Of a DNA stretch of 64,000 nt, positions 7,546-16,194 are shown in pieces. The notes under the pieces are model-generated. The model was not told the origin of the DNA. It ran no database searches and saw nothing but the letters and a program-made list of their open reading frames with translations. The translations under genes and the position numbers were made by a program. Numbering within the stretch: the stretch's first letter is position 1; each line of letters begins with the position of its first letter. This stretch comes from JACCTU01 sp963700495 (GTDB lineage Bacteria; Actinomycetota; Thermoleophilia; Gaiellales; Gaiellaceae): positions 1,054,001 to 1,118,000 of the forward strand of contig CAVOXT010000001.1 in the NCBI GenBank assembly GCA_963700495.1, written 5' to 3'.

Positions 7546-8424
7546 CTAGGTTTCGAGGCGGTACACGGGGACGAGGCTCTTCTCCGCCTCCGTGTCGATG
7601 TGCGCGACGACCTCGACGTACGGCTCGAGACCCGAGCCGGTCAGCTTCGCCTTCAGCACCTCGTCGACCTGGAAGATGCCCGACGAGTTGTTCATCAGGA
7701 TCTCGATCTTGACCGGCCGCTCGTCGCCGTCGGTGATCAAGACGTCCTCGATCGCAGCCGCCGAGAGCGAGTGGATCGAGACGCGGCCGCGCTCGAACGG
7801 GATGCGCGAGCGGCCCTGCTCCATGTCGAGCGCGTCCGCAACGCGGACGATCCCGGCCTCGAGCGTGAGCGGCTTGCCGTACTCGCGGTGGCTCGTGATG
7901 ATCTGCAGCACCTCGACCGAGATCACCGTCAGGTCGGGCTCGTCGTAGATCCCTTCGAGCAGCTCGCGCAGCTTGGGCTCGGCGAGGAACAGGCTGAAGT
8001 CCTCGTGCCCGTCGCGGTGCACCGACATCCCGATGCAGTGCGTCAGAGCGCCGAGGGTGACGGCGACCTCGGAGTCGTCGTTGGTCATTCCGTAGTCGCG
8101 CACGAGTGACGGTTCGATCCCGTGCTTCGTCAGCAGGCGCAGGAGCTTGAGCGCGATGTTCGTGACGATCTGGATGTGGACCCACGAGTGGTCGTTGATC
8201 TCGAGCCGGGCGACGGCGTTCACGTTCGCGACGTGCCACCAGGCCTTCAGCTGCTGATCGCTGTTGACGCGCTGAACGATCGTGCGGAGCTTGCGGTTCG
8301 CCCGCGCGGGCACGTTGATCTTCATCCGGGCGACGGCCTCGGTGGGCGTCAGCCGCACCTCTTTCTGGGCCTCCTCGGAGACCGGCGACTCGATTCGGTC
8401 CTCGGTTTCGGGGTCGAGGCTCAC
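7546..8424 (-). CDS. HD-domain phosphohydrolase-like protein
   Basis: 292 residues from GTG (8424), preceded 7 bases upstream by TAGGCT on minus (8432-8437), as expected for a leaderless message. A longer open frame upstream is only Arg/Pro-rich translation of the neighbouring gene's other frame. The central region resembles an HD-type metal phosphohydrolase, with His/Asp clusters (LGALTHCIGMSVHRDGHED; ITSHREYG; VRVADALDMEQGR). The C-terminal part (about 225-292) is a separate alpha/beta region with KIEILMNNSSGIFQVDEVL. The substrate is unknown; nucleotides are usual for the superfamily. Confidence 0.75.
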   Translation of the reverse strand: MSLDPETEDRIESPVSEEAQKEVRLTPTEAVARMKINVPARANRKLRTIVQRVNSDQQLKAWWHVANVNAVARLEINDHSWVHIQIVTNIALKLLRLLTKHGIEPSLVRDYGMTNDDSEVAVTLGALTHCIGMSVHRDGHEDFSLFLAEPKLRELLEGIYDEPDLTVISVEVLQIITSHREYGKPLTLEAGIVRVADALDMEQGRSRIPFERGRVSIHSLSAAAIEDVLITDGDERPVKIEILMNNSSGIFQVDEVLKAKLTGSGLEPYVEVVAHIDTEAEKSLVPVYRLET

Positions 8425-8444
8425 GCCTCGAAGCCTACTCCCGT

Positions 8445-9140
8445 CTAGGCGGGCGGCGGCGGCGCTTCGGCCGTCGCGGGCGCCTCGGCCGGGCCGGCCA
8501 GCGCGAAGTACATCAGCGTCCAGGCCACGGCGACGAACGGGACGATGATCGTGTTCGAGACGACGTCGGAGACGAAGGTGTCGACGTGCTCGGGGAGCCA
8601 GAACGTGAGGAGCGAGACGATGATGCCGACGACGATGACCGCGAAGAGCGTGATCACGATCACGCCGAAGACGTTCCAGCCGTTGCCGCGGACGAGCTCG
8701 CGACTCCGCCCGAACGACTCGCCTGCAGACTTCCCTTCGAGCACGATCGTCGGGACGATCAGCGACCAGATCGTGAGCAGATACAAGCCCGGCACGATCA
8801 GCAGGATGAGGCCGACTGCGATCCCGAGGCCTGCGAGGATGCCGGCCACGATCAGCGCGGAAAGCCGGGGCTGCACGGCGCTGAACGTCTCCCCGATCGA
8901 CAGGTCCTGCTTGCCGTCGCGGACGTCTCGGACGGCCTCGACGAACGCCCCCTGGAGCCAGAAGGTGCCGACGATGCTCGCGAGCCCGCCGATGAGCAAG
9001 CCGAGCCAGCCGAGGATGAGCCCGAACACCAGGCTGATCAGGCCGAGGATCACGTAGACGACGAGGGCGAGCGGCACGAACGTGCGCCAGTGGGCCTTGT
9101 AGGTCTCCCACGCTTCCCGAACGATCGCTCCCGGCTGCAT
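8445..9140 (-). CDS. Polytopic membrane protein
   Basis: 231 residues, mostly hydrophobic, with about five to six predicted membrane helices (around 25-55, 58-72, 93-125, 160-182 and 200-218). Soluble loops include RDVRDGKQDLSIGETF and a basic SFGRSRELVRGNGWN, and the tail is Ala/Pro-rich. The general pattern resembles YciC/DUF975-type membrane proteins, which have no firm biochemical role. A TAGAGT box (9151-9156, minus) lies 10 bases before the ATG. It runs in the same direction as the ABC pair and the HD gene. Confidence 0.7.
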   Translation of the reverse strand: MQPGAIVREAWETYKAHWRTFVPLALVVYVILGLISLVFGLILGWLGLLIGGLASIVGTFWLQGAFVEAVRDVRDGKQDLSIGETFSAVQPRLSALIVAGILAGLGIAVGLILLIVPGLYLLTIWSLIVPTIVLEGKSAGESFGRSRELVRGNGWNVFGVIVITLFAVIVVGIIVSLLTFWLPEHVDTFVSDVVSNTIIVPFVAVAWTLMYFALAGPAEAPATAEAPPPPA

Positions 9141-9169
9141 CAGGCGCGGGACTCTAACAGGTCAACCGG

Positions 9170-10972
9170 TCAGGCGACTTCGGCCCAGTCGCCGTACAAC
9201 GAGGTGTAGAGACCGCGGAGCGCGAGCAGCTCGTCGTGCGTTCCCTGCTCGACCACGACGCCGTGCTCGAGCACCACGATCAGGTCCGCGTTGCGGATGG
9301 TCGAGAGGCGGTGGGCGATGATGAACGCGGTCCGGCCGGCGAGGAGGCGGCGGAGTGCCGCCTCGATCCGCCGCTCGGTGCCGATGTCGACCGACGACGT
9401 CGCCTCGTCGAGGATCAGGATCCGCGGGTCGGCGAGCAGCGCGCGGGCGAACGCGACGAGCTGGCGCTGGCCGAGCGAGAGCCGGGTGCCGCGCTCCTGG
9501 AGGTTCGTCTCGTAGCCGTCCTCCAGCCGCATGATGAAGTCGTGCGCGCCGACCGCCTGCGCGGCGGCGACGATCTCGTCGGGCGTCGCGTCCGGCTTGC
9601 CGTAGGCGATGTTGTCGCGGACGGTTCCGGCGAAGAGGAAGCCTTCCTGGGGGACGATCCCGAGCTGGCGCCGCAGCGACTCCTGGGTCACCGCGCGAGT
9701 GTCGATCCCGTCGACCGTGATCCTGCCCTCCCGGGGCTCGTAGAAGCGTGCGAGCAGCTTTGCGATCGTCGACTTGCCCGCACCCGTGTGGCCGACCAGC
9801 GCGACGGTCGTGCCCGGCGGAATGTCGAGGTCGATCCCGTGCAGCACCTCGGGCCCCTCGCCGTAGCCGAAGCGCACGTTGTCGAACTGCACGTGCCCGT
9901 CGATCGGGGGCAGCGCACGTGCGTCCGGCCGGTCCTGCACCTCCGGGCCCTCCTCGAGGACGCCGAGGATCTTGTCGAGCGCGGCGACGGCGGCGAGGAA
10001 CGTGTTGTAGAGCTGTGAGAGCTGCTGGACCGGGTCGAAGAAGTTCGAGACGTAGAGGATGAACGCGAACAGCGTGCCGGGCGTCGTCTGGCCGTCGAAG
10101 ACCAGCCAGCCGCCGAAGCCGAGCACGATCGCGGTCGCCGCCGCGGAGAGGAAGTCGACGAAGGGGAAGTAGAGCCCGTTGAGGACGACGGTTTGCTGGT
10201 TCGCCTCGCGGTAGTGCGCGTTCACTTCCTCGAAGTGCTGCTGGTTGCGCGGCTCGCGCGTGAACGCCTGGACGACGCGCATGCCCGCGATGTCCTCGGC
10301 GAGCGTCGCGGTCACGAGCCCGAGCCGCTCGCGCACCTGGCTGTAGGCCCGAGCCGAGCGCTTGCGGAAGATCCGCGTTGCGATCACGAGCAGCGGGATC
10401 ACCGTCACCGTCGCGAGCGCGAGCTTCCAGTCGAGGAAGAAGAGGATGATCGCCGTCCCGATGAGCGTCAGCGAGCTCTGTACGAGCGTCGTCACGCCGT
10501 CGGTGACGAGCTGGTCGAGCGCATCGACGTCGTTCGTGAGCCGGCTGATCACGACGCCGGCGCGGTTCCGCTCGTAGAAGCCGAGCGAGAGCTTCTGGAG
10601 GTGGCGGAAGAGGTCGTTCCGGAGGTCGGCGAGGATCCGCTCGCCGGTCCAGCCCGTGAAGTACGTCTGTGCCGCTCCGGTGACGAGGCTTGCGAGGCCC
10701 GCGCCGATCATCAGCACGACGAGCAGCGTGAGCTTTGAGAGGTCGCCGGTGTCGACGGCGTCGTCGATCGCGAGCTTGGCGAGGTACGGCGGGATCAGCG
10801 CGGTCAGCGTCGCGAGGAGCAGCGAGACGATCGCGAGCGTCGTCCTCAGCCGGTAGCGCTTCGTGTAGCGCGCGAGGAAGCGGATGCGGTGGATCGTCGC
10901 GCGCCAGGACCAGTCGCGAACCTCGCCTCCGCGCTGCATCGTGAGGTGGCTCCCGGCCTGCCAGACCCTCAT
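9170..10972 (-). CDS. ABC exporter half-transporter (canonical catalytic Glu, altered signature)
   Basis: 600 residues; an internal ATG at 10939 (MQRGGEVRDW) is an alternative start. An N-terminal six-helix ABC_membrane domain (about 25-320) is fused to an ATPase domain. Walker A is GHTGAGKST, Walker B ends LDEATSSVD with the catalytic Glu kept, but the signature reads LSLGQ instead of LSGGQ. The partner at 11118 has the opposite set of changes, so the two should form a heterodimer with one working and one degenerate ATP site, as in TM287/288 or BmrCD. Likely an exporter of lipids or drugs (inference). Confidence 0.88.
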   Translation of the reverse strand: MRVWQAGSHLTMQRGGEVRDWSWRATIHRIRFLARYTKRYRLRTTLAIVSLLLATLTALIPPYLAKLAIDDAVDTGDLSKLTLLVVLMIGAGLASLVTGAAQTYFTGWTGERILADLRNDLFRHLQKLSLGFYERNRAGVVISRLTNDVDALDQLVTDGVTTLVQSSLTLIGTAIILFFLDWKLALATVTVIPLLVIATRIFRKRSARAYSQVRERLGLVTATLAEDIAGMRVVQAFTREPRNQQHFEEVNAHYREANQQTVVLNGLYFPFVDFLSAAATAIVLGFGGWLVFDGQTTPGTLFAFILYVSNFFDPVQQLSQLYNTFLAAVAALDKILGVLEEGPEVQDRPDARALPPIDGHVQFDNVRFGYGEGPEVLHGIDLDIPPGTTVALVGHTGAGKSTIAKLLARFYEPREGRITVDGIDTRAVTQESLRRQLGIVPQEGFLFAGTVRDNIAYGKPDATPDEIVAAAQAVGAHDFIMRLEDGYETNLQERGTRLSLGQRQLVAFARALLADPRILILDEATSSVDIGTERRIEAALRRLLAGRTAFIIAHRLSTIRNADLIVVLEHGVVVEQGTHDELLALRGLYTSLYGDWAEVA

Positions 10973-10995
10973 GCGTCGCTCCCTACGGTCGCTGC

Positions 10996-11123
10996 CGTGG
11001 GGGAAACCCTGTTTCCCCCACGAGCCCCCTTCTCGTCGGCCGCGCCCGCAGCGCGGCCGACGAAGCGGGAAACCTCCCGGTTTCCCGCAACCCTTCCCCG
11101 GCGTGAGCGCTCCGCGCTCACGC
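10996..11123. repeat. Array of four perfect hairpins between the two ABC genes
   Basis: Four non-overlapping perfect inverted repeats: CGTGGGGGAAAC with a 3-base loop (10996-11022, 12 bp); CGTCGGCCGCGC with a 5-base loop (11034-11062, 12 bp); GCGGGAAACC with a 4-base loop (11065-11088, 10 bp); GCGTGAGCGC with a 3-base loop (11101-11123, 10 bp). The last covers the stop codon of the upstream ABC gene. Hairpins 1 and 3 share GGGAAAC. The four fill nearly the whole 145-base spacer. They may act as mRNA processing or stability elements, or be REP-like repeats. Confidence 0.8.
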
Positions 11124-12912
11124 GCGGGCCTCCACTCTCTCCGCGAACTCCCGCTCGAGCAGGCCGTGCTCGTAGATCTCGCGGTAGACCAGGCTCGTTC
11201 CGAGCAGCTGGTCGTGCGTGCCGCGGGCGGCGATCCGGCCGCGGTCGAGGACGACGAGCTCGTCCGCGAGCGCGAGCGTCGAGAGGCGGTGCGCGATGAT
11301 GATCGTCGTCCGGCCTTCCATCGCCTCGCGCAGGCCCGTGCGGATCCGTGACTCGGTCGTCGCGTCGACGCTCGCCGTCGCGTCGTCGAGGATCAGGATG
11401 CGCGGCTCGAGGATGAGCGCCCGCGCGATCGCGATCCGCTGGCGCTGGCCGCCCGAGAGCGTGATCCCCCGCTCGCCGATGATCGTGTCGTAGCCCTCGG
11501 GCAACTTGACGATGAACTCGTCGGCCTGCGCGAGCCGCGCCGCGCGCTTGACCTGCTCGTCCGTTGCCTCGGGCCGGGCGAAGGCGATGTTCTCGCGCAC
11601 CGTCGCGGAGAAGAGGAAGGGGTCCTGGAGGACGACGCCGACCTCACGCCGGAGCGACGCGACCCGCACGTCGCGCACGTCGAGGCCGTCGACGGTGATC
11701 CGCCCGGCGGTCACGTCGTAGAAGCGCGGGACGAGCCCGGCGAGCGACGTCTTCCCCGAGCCGGTGTGGCCGATCAGCGCGACCGTCCTGCCCGGCTCGA
11801 GGACGAGGTCGATGTCCTCGAGCACCGGGCGGCCGGGCGCGTACTCGAACGACACCCCCTCGAAGCGCACGCGTCCCGGCCCGGGCGGGAGATCCTCGGC
11901 GCCGGGCGTGTCGGTCACGTCCTCGATCTCGTCCAGCACCTCGAAGATGCGCTCGCCGGACGCGGTCGCGCGCTGCGCCTGGCCGATCCACATCCCGAGC
12001 ATCCGCAGCGGCATCACGAGCATCAGCACGAGGAAGTTGAAGAAGAAGAAGTCGGTCAGCCCGAGCTCGCCGTTGATGACCATGCGGCCGCCCACGAGGA
12101 TCACGGCCGCCTGCGCGAGCAGCGGCAGGAACGAGAGCACCGGAACGTAGGTCGCCCGCTGGCGGTTCGCGTCCATGCTGCGAAGGAAGACGCGCTCCGA
12201 GCGGGCGGCGAACTTCGCCTGCTCGTTCTGCTCCTGCGCGAACGACTTGACGACGTGGACGCCGACGATGTTCTCCTCGGCGACGGTCGTCATGTCGGCC
12301 ATCTTCTGCTGCACGTCGCGCAGCACGGGATGGGACACGCTCGAGTAGCGATACGCGAGCACGACGAGCACGGGCGTGATCGCGCAGGCGACGAGCGCGA
12401 GCTTCCAGTTCACGACGAGCATCACGACCGTCACGGCGACGATCGTCAGCACGTGCTGGAAGAAGAAGATGAGCCCGTAGCCGAGGAAGAAACGCACGCC
12501 CTGGAGGTCGACCGTCGCGCGTGACATCAGCTGGCCGGTCTGGTGGCTGTCGTAGAAGCGGAACGAGAGGCGGAGGAGCTTCGCGTAGAGGCGGTTCCGC
12601 AGGTCGAACTCGACGCCGAGCGCCTGCCGGCCCGAGATCAGGCGCCGCCCGGCCATGAGAGCCGCGCGTACGGCCCCGACCACCAGGACCGCTCCGACGA
12701 GGAACCAGAGCTCCTGCCGGTCCTGCGAGTCGATCACCTGCGTGAGCGCGCTGCCCGTCAGGTAGGCGGCGATGATCGCCGCCGCCTGCGTGCCGACCGC
12801 GAGCACGATCGAGACGGCGAGCGACCATCTTGTACGGCCGCAGGAAGCCGAGCAGGCGGAAGAAGGTCGTGCGATAGCGAGGTGTAGCGGGCACCGGATC
12901 TAGCGTAGCCAT
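11118..12912 (-). CDS. ABC exporter half-transporter (Asp in place of catalytic Glu); one frameshift
   Basis: The ATG at 12912 gives MATLDPVPATPRYRTTFFRL and the first helix. The frame breaks near 12828, and the rest (MLAVGTQAAAII onward) continues to 11118. Removing one base restores 597 residues. Walker A is GHTGSGKTS, the signature is a perfect LSGGQRQR, but Walker B ends LDDATASVD, with Asp where the catalytic Glu should be. It therefore supplies the good signature to its partner's active site and its own site is degenerate. It overlaps the upstream uracil-DNA glycosylase gene by 13 bases, so the genes form one minus-strand operon. Confidence 0.85.
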
Positions 12913-13544
12913 GGGCCGTCTGCGTGCCGCCGGCCCGGGCCAATCGCTTCGAGCTCGGCGTGGATCAGGCCCACAGCGGCGTCGACAAGGGCGCGGTTCG
13001 CGGGCGAGTTGAGCCAGAGGCTCACGCCCGAGGGGTGAGGGAGCGGAATCGCAACGCTGTCCTCCGCGAGCTCGAATCGCTTGCCGATGCACTCCGCCAG
13101 CGGCCGCTTGCCGAGCAGGCGGGCGATCGCGAGCCCGCCGACGGCGACGACGAGCCGTGGCCGCATGAGCTTCAGCTCCCAGTCGCGCCAGAACTCGCAG
13201 AGGTCCTGCTCCCGCGGCGTGGGCACGCGGTCGCCCTTCCCGCTCGGGTGCTTGCCCGGGTAGCAGCGTGTGACGGATGCGCAGTAGAACGTGGAGTAGA
13301 AGGTGTCCTCGTCCATCCGGAGCCAGGCGCGCAGCGTCTGGCCGGCGCGTCCGCGCCACGGCCGGCGTTCGCGGCCCTCGTTCGGCCCGGGCGCCTGCCC
13401 GAACATGTACGCGCGCTGGCCGAGTCGGGGGTTGAGCACCGGCAACGACTCGAGCGGAAAGCCTGCCTCTGCGCACGCGCGGCAGACGCGCAGGTCGCGC
13501 TGGAGTGAGACGGATGAACGATAGGAGGACCGGCGCCGGGTCAT
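12900..13544 (-). CDS. Uracil-DNA glycosylase superfamily protein (Fe-S type)
   Basis: 214 residues from the ATG at 13544. The uracil-DNA glycosylase motifs are present: GQAPGPNEGR (about 48-57) and PHPSG near residue 170. Four Cys suited to a 4Fe-4S cluster occur as CRAC near residues 20-23 and as C-(x)5-C in FYCASVTRC, the arrangement of family 4/5 enzymes. The role would be removing deaminated cytosine from DNA. The start overlaps the stop of the 65-residue gene upstream (ATGA), so the two are coupled. Confidence 0.85.
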   Translation of the reverse strand: MTRRRSSYRSSVSLQRDLRVCRACAEAGFPLESLPVLNPRLGQRAYMFGQAPGPNEGRERRPWRGRAGQTLRAWLRMDEDTFYSTFYCASVTRCYPGKHPSGKGDRVPTPREQDLCEFWRDWELKLMRPRLVVAVGGLAIARLLGKRPLAECIGKRFELAEDSVAIPLPHPSGVSLWLNSPANRALVDAAVGLIHAELEAIGPGRRHADGPWLR

Positions 13545-13738
13545 GCCGAGGCGATGCGGAACCGCACCGCGTGTCCGAGCGTGCGGAAATGCGTCTGGCC
13601 GGGGAGCACTCCCGTGACCACGTCGTACTCGACCGCGTCCGCGAACCTCTGCTCGTCGAGCTCGGGCACGAACGGCGTTGCGGACCCGACCCCGCGACCG
13701 CGCTCGTCGACGTCCCATCGACGCGTCTCTGCGGCCAT
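13541..13738 (-). CDS. Small conserved-looking protein coupled to uracil-DNA glycosylase
   Basis: 65 residues with AGGAG just before the ATG and a 4-base stop/start overlap with the glycosylase gene. I recognise no domain. The sequence is soluble, with VEYDVVTGVLPGQTHFRTL and HAVRFRIASA suggesting a small beta-rich fold. It is first in the minus-strand operon and its start lies only 20 bases from the divergent ftcD start. Position suggests a link to DNA repair, but nothing in the sequence proves it. Confidence 0.65.
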   Translation of the reverse strand: MAAETRRWDVDERGRGVGSATPFVPELDEQRFADAVEYDVVTGVLPGQTHFRTLGHAVRFRIASA

Positions 13739-13745
13739 CGGCTCC

Positions 13746-13752
13746 TAGAGTA
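13746..13752. promoter_or_regulatory. Overlapping divergent -10 boxes (TAGAGTA)
   Basis: The 20 bases between the divergent starts at 13738 and 13759 hold TAGAGTA. On plus it reads TAGAGT, 7 bases before the ftcD ATG. On minus it reads TACTCT, 8 bases before the ATG of the 65-residue gene. The two hexamers share 5 of 7 positions, so one site can serve both directions. Confidence 0.55.
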
Positions 13753-13758
13753 CGCGCG

Positions 13759-14646
13759 ATGGTTCTTCCGCTCGAGTCGGTTCCGAACTTCTCCGAGGGT
13801 CGCGATCGCGCCACGATCGACGCGATTGCGGCGGCGTTGTCCGCCCATGCCGAGCTCCTCGACGTGCACGCGGATGTCGATCACAACCGCTCCGTCTTCA
13901 CGATCGTCGGGGAGGCCGGCTCACTCGTAGGCGCACTTCTGGCCGGCATCGAGGTCGCGCGCGAGCGGATCGACCTGCGGGAGCAAGAGGGTGCGCATCC
14001 CAGGATCGGTGCGGCGGATGTCGTCCCGGTGGTCCCGATCCGGCCGGACGCTGCGGACGATGCGCGTGCGGCCGCCCTCGAGCTTGCACGGCGCGTGGGA
14101 GAGGAGCTCTCCCTCCCGGTGTTCCTGTACGCCGACCTTGCTCCGGGCCGTGGGCCCGCGTTCTTTCGACGCGGCGGGCCTGCTGAGCTGCAACGCAGGA
14201 TCGACGCAGGAGAGCTCGAGCCGGACTTCGGCCCCGCGCGGCTCGACGAGCAGGCGGGCGGGGTGATCATCGGTGCGCGCCGGCCGCTGATCGCGTTCAA
14301 CGTCAACCTGCGGGGCGAGATCGAGGCGGCCCGCGAGATCGCCGGGATCGTCCGGGAGCGCGACGGAGGCTTCCCGGGCGTTCGTGCACTCGGATTCGAC
14401 CTGCCGAGCGCGGGGCTCGTGCAGGTGAGCATGAACGTGGAGGACTACGAAGCCGCGGCGCTGCACGAGATCGTCGCCCGCATCGAGGCCGAAGCGGCCG
14501 CGCGAGGGGTCGAGGTCGTCGGGTCGGAGCTCGTCGGGCTGATGCCGGCGGGAGCTGCCGTCGCCGCGGCGGGAGCAGCGCTTCGGATCGACGGTTTCAA
14601 TGCGTCGCGCGTGCTCGAGCTGAGGCTCCTCGACCTGCAGGGCTAG
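13759..14646 (+). CDS. ftcD: Glutamate formimidoyltransferase
   Basis: 295 residues from the ATG at 13759 (MVLPLESVPNFSEGRD, the family signature). It transfers the formimino group of N-formimino-glutamate to tetrahydrofolate in the last step of histidine breakdown. The N- and C-terminal formiminotransferase subdomains are both present (HNRSVFTIVG; GFDLPSAGLVQVSMNVEDY). There is no cyclodeaminase domain, as expected for a stand-alone bacterial enzyme. It heads the ftcD-hutH-hutU-hutI cluster. The message is probably leaderless. Confidence 0.93.
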   Translation: MVLPLESVPNFSEGRDRATIDAIAAALSAHAELLDVHADVDHNRSVFTIVGEAGSLVGALLAGIEVARERIDLREQEGAHPRIGAADVVPVVPIRPDAADDARAAALELARRVGEELSLPVFLYADLAPGRGPAFFRRGGPAELQRRIDAGELEPDFGPARLDEQAGGVIIGARRPLIAFNVNLRGEIEAAREIAGIVRERDGGFPGVRALGFDLPSAGLVQVSMNVEDYEAAALHEIVARIEAEAAARGVEVVGSELVGLMPAGAAVAAAGAALRIDGFNASRVLELRLLDLQG

Positions 14647-14655
14647 ACTCGGCGG

Positions 14656-16194
14656 GTGATCCAGAGTCGCGCGCTGAGCGGCGAGGACCTCACCGTCGAG
14701 CACGTCTGGGACGTCGCCGTCGAGGGAGCGCCGGTCACGCTCGCCGACTCTGCGCGCGGGCGCATGCAGGCCGCCCGCGAGGTCGTCGAGCAGGCCGCAC
14801 ACGGTACGCACGAGCACACGTACGGCATCAACACCGGGTTCGGACGCTTCGTGTCGGCGTCGATCCCCGAAGAGCTGACCGAGGAGCTCCAGCTGCGTCT
14901 GCTCCGGAGCCACGCCTGCGGTGTCGGCGAGCCGTACCCGCCCGAGGTCGTGCGCGCGGCGATGGTTCTACGCGCGAACGCGCTCGCCAAGGGCTACTCC
15001 GGCGCGCGCGTCACGACGGTCGAGCTGCTGATCGAGTGCATCAACCGCGGCGTGCTGCCAAACGTGCCGAGCCGCGGGTCGGTGGAGCGAGCGGCGACCT
15101 CGCCCCGCTCGCGCACCTCGCGCTGCCGCTGGTCGGCGAGGGCCAGGCCTGGCTCGAGGGCGAGCTCCTCCCGGGGAGCGTCGCGCTGGCACGGGTCGGG
15201 CTCGAGCCGGTGCGCCTGCAGGCCAAAGAGGGGCTCTCGCTGATCAACGGCACACAGTTCATGGCGGCGGTCGGCGCGCTGGGGCTGGTGCGCGCGCGGA
15301 GGCTCGCGAAGGCCGCCGACCTCGCGTGCGCGCTGTCGCTCGAGGCGCTCCAGGGCTCGCGCGCAAGCTTCATGCCGGAGATCCACGAGCTTCGCCCACT
15401 GCGCGGCCAGGCCGCCTCGGCCGCGAACGTGCTGCGCCTGATCGCGGAGTCGGCGATCAACGAGTCCCACCGCTGGTGCGACAAGGTGCAGGACGCGTAC
15501 TCGCTGCGCTGCGCGCCTCAGGTGCACGGCGCGTGCCGCGACCTCTTCGACTACGTCGCGTACACGGTCGGCGTGGAGCTCAACGCAGCGACCGACAATC
15601 CGCTCGTGCTCGTCGAGCTCGGGGAGCTCGTCTCGAACGGGAACTTCCACGGTCAGCCCGTCGCGTTCGCGCTCGACGTGCTCGCGCTCGGGCTGGCCGA
15701 GCTCGCCAGCATCTCCGAGCGCCGGCTCGAGCGGCTCGTCAACCCGAGCCTGTCCGAGGGGCTGCCGCCGTTCCTGACGGTTGACGGCGGGCTCAACTCC
15801 GGGTTCATGATCCCGCAGTACGTCGCCGCCGTCGCTCGTCAGCGAGAACAAGGTGCTGGCGCACCCGGCGAGCGTCGATTCGATCCCGACGAGTGCCGGG
15901 CAGGAGGATCACGTGTCGATGGGAAACGCGGCAGCGCTGAAGGCCTGGCAGGTGCTCGCGAACGTCGAGCACGCGCTCGCGATCGAGTTGCTCGCAGGCG
16001 CGCAGGGCGTCGAGTTCCTCGCGCCGCTCGAGCCCGGAGTCGGCGTCCGCGCGACGCGAGCGTTCGTGCGCACGCTCTCGCCGCGGGTTGCCGAAGACCG
16101 GTCGCTCGGGGGCGAGATCGAAGCGGTCGCCGCCGCGATCCGCAGCGGCTCGCTCGTCGGCGCGGTCGAGGCCGAGGTCGGAGAGCTGGCCTAG
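14656..16194 (+). CDS. hutH: Histidine ammonia-lyase (two compensating frameshifts)
   Basis: Converts histidine to urocanate. The GTG at 14656 follows TAGACT by 6 bases. The frame is lost near 15084, where one G appears missing just before the Ala-Ser-Gly triad that forms the MIO cofactor (GASGDLAP after repair), and returns near 15831, where one base is extra. The repaired protein is 512 residues, the normal HutH length, with NGTQFMAA, ATDNPL and SAGQEDHVSMG motifs intact. I treat the breaks as consensus errors; if real, the gene would be dead because the cofactor triad is in the shifted part. Confidence 0.88.

Noticed and set aside
11644..13884. 746-codon minus frame spanning two genes
   Set aside because: Only a short part near 12912 matches a real protein (the ABC N-terminus); the rest is out-of-phase Arg/Pro-rich translation.
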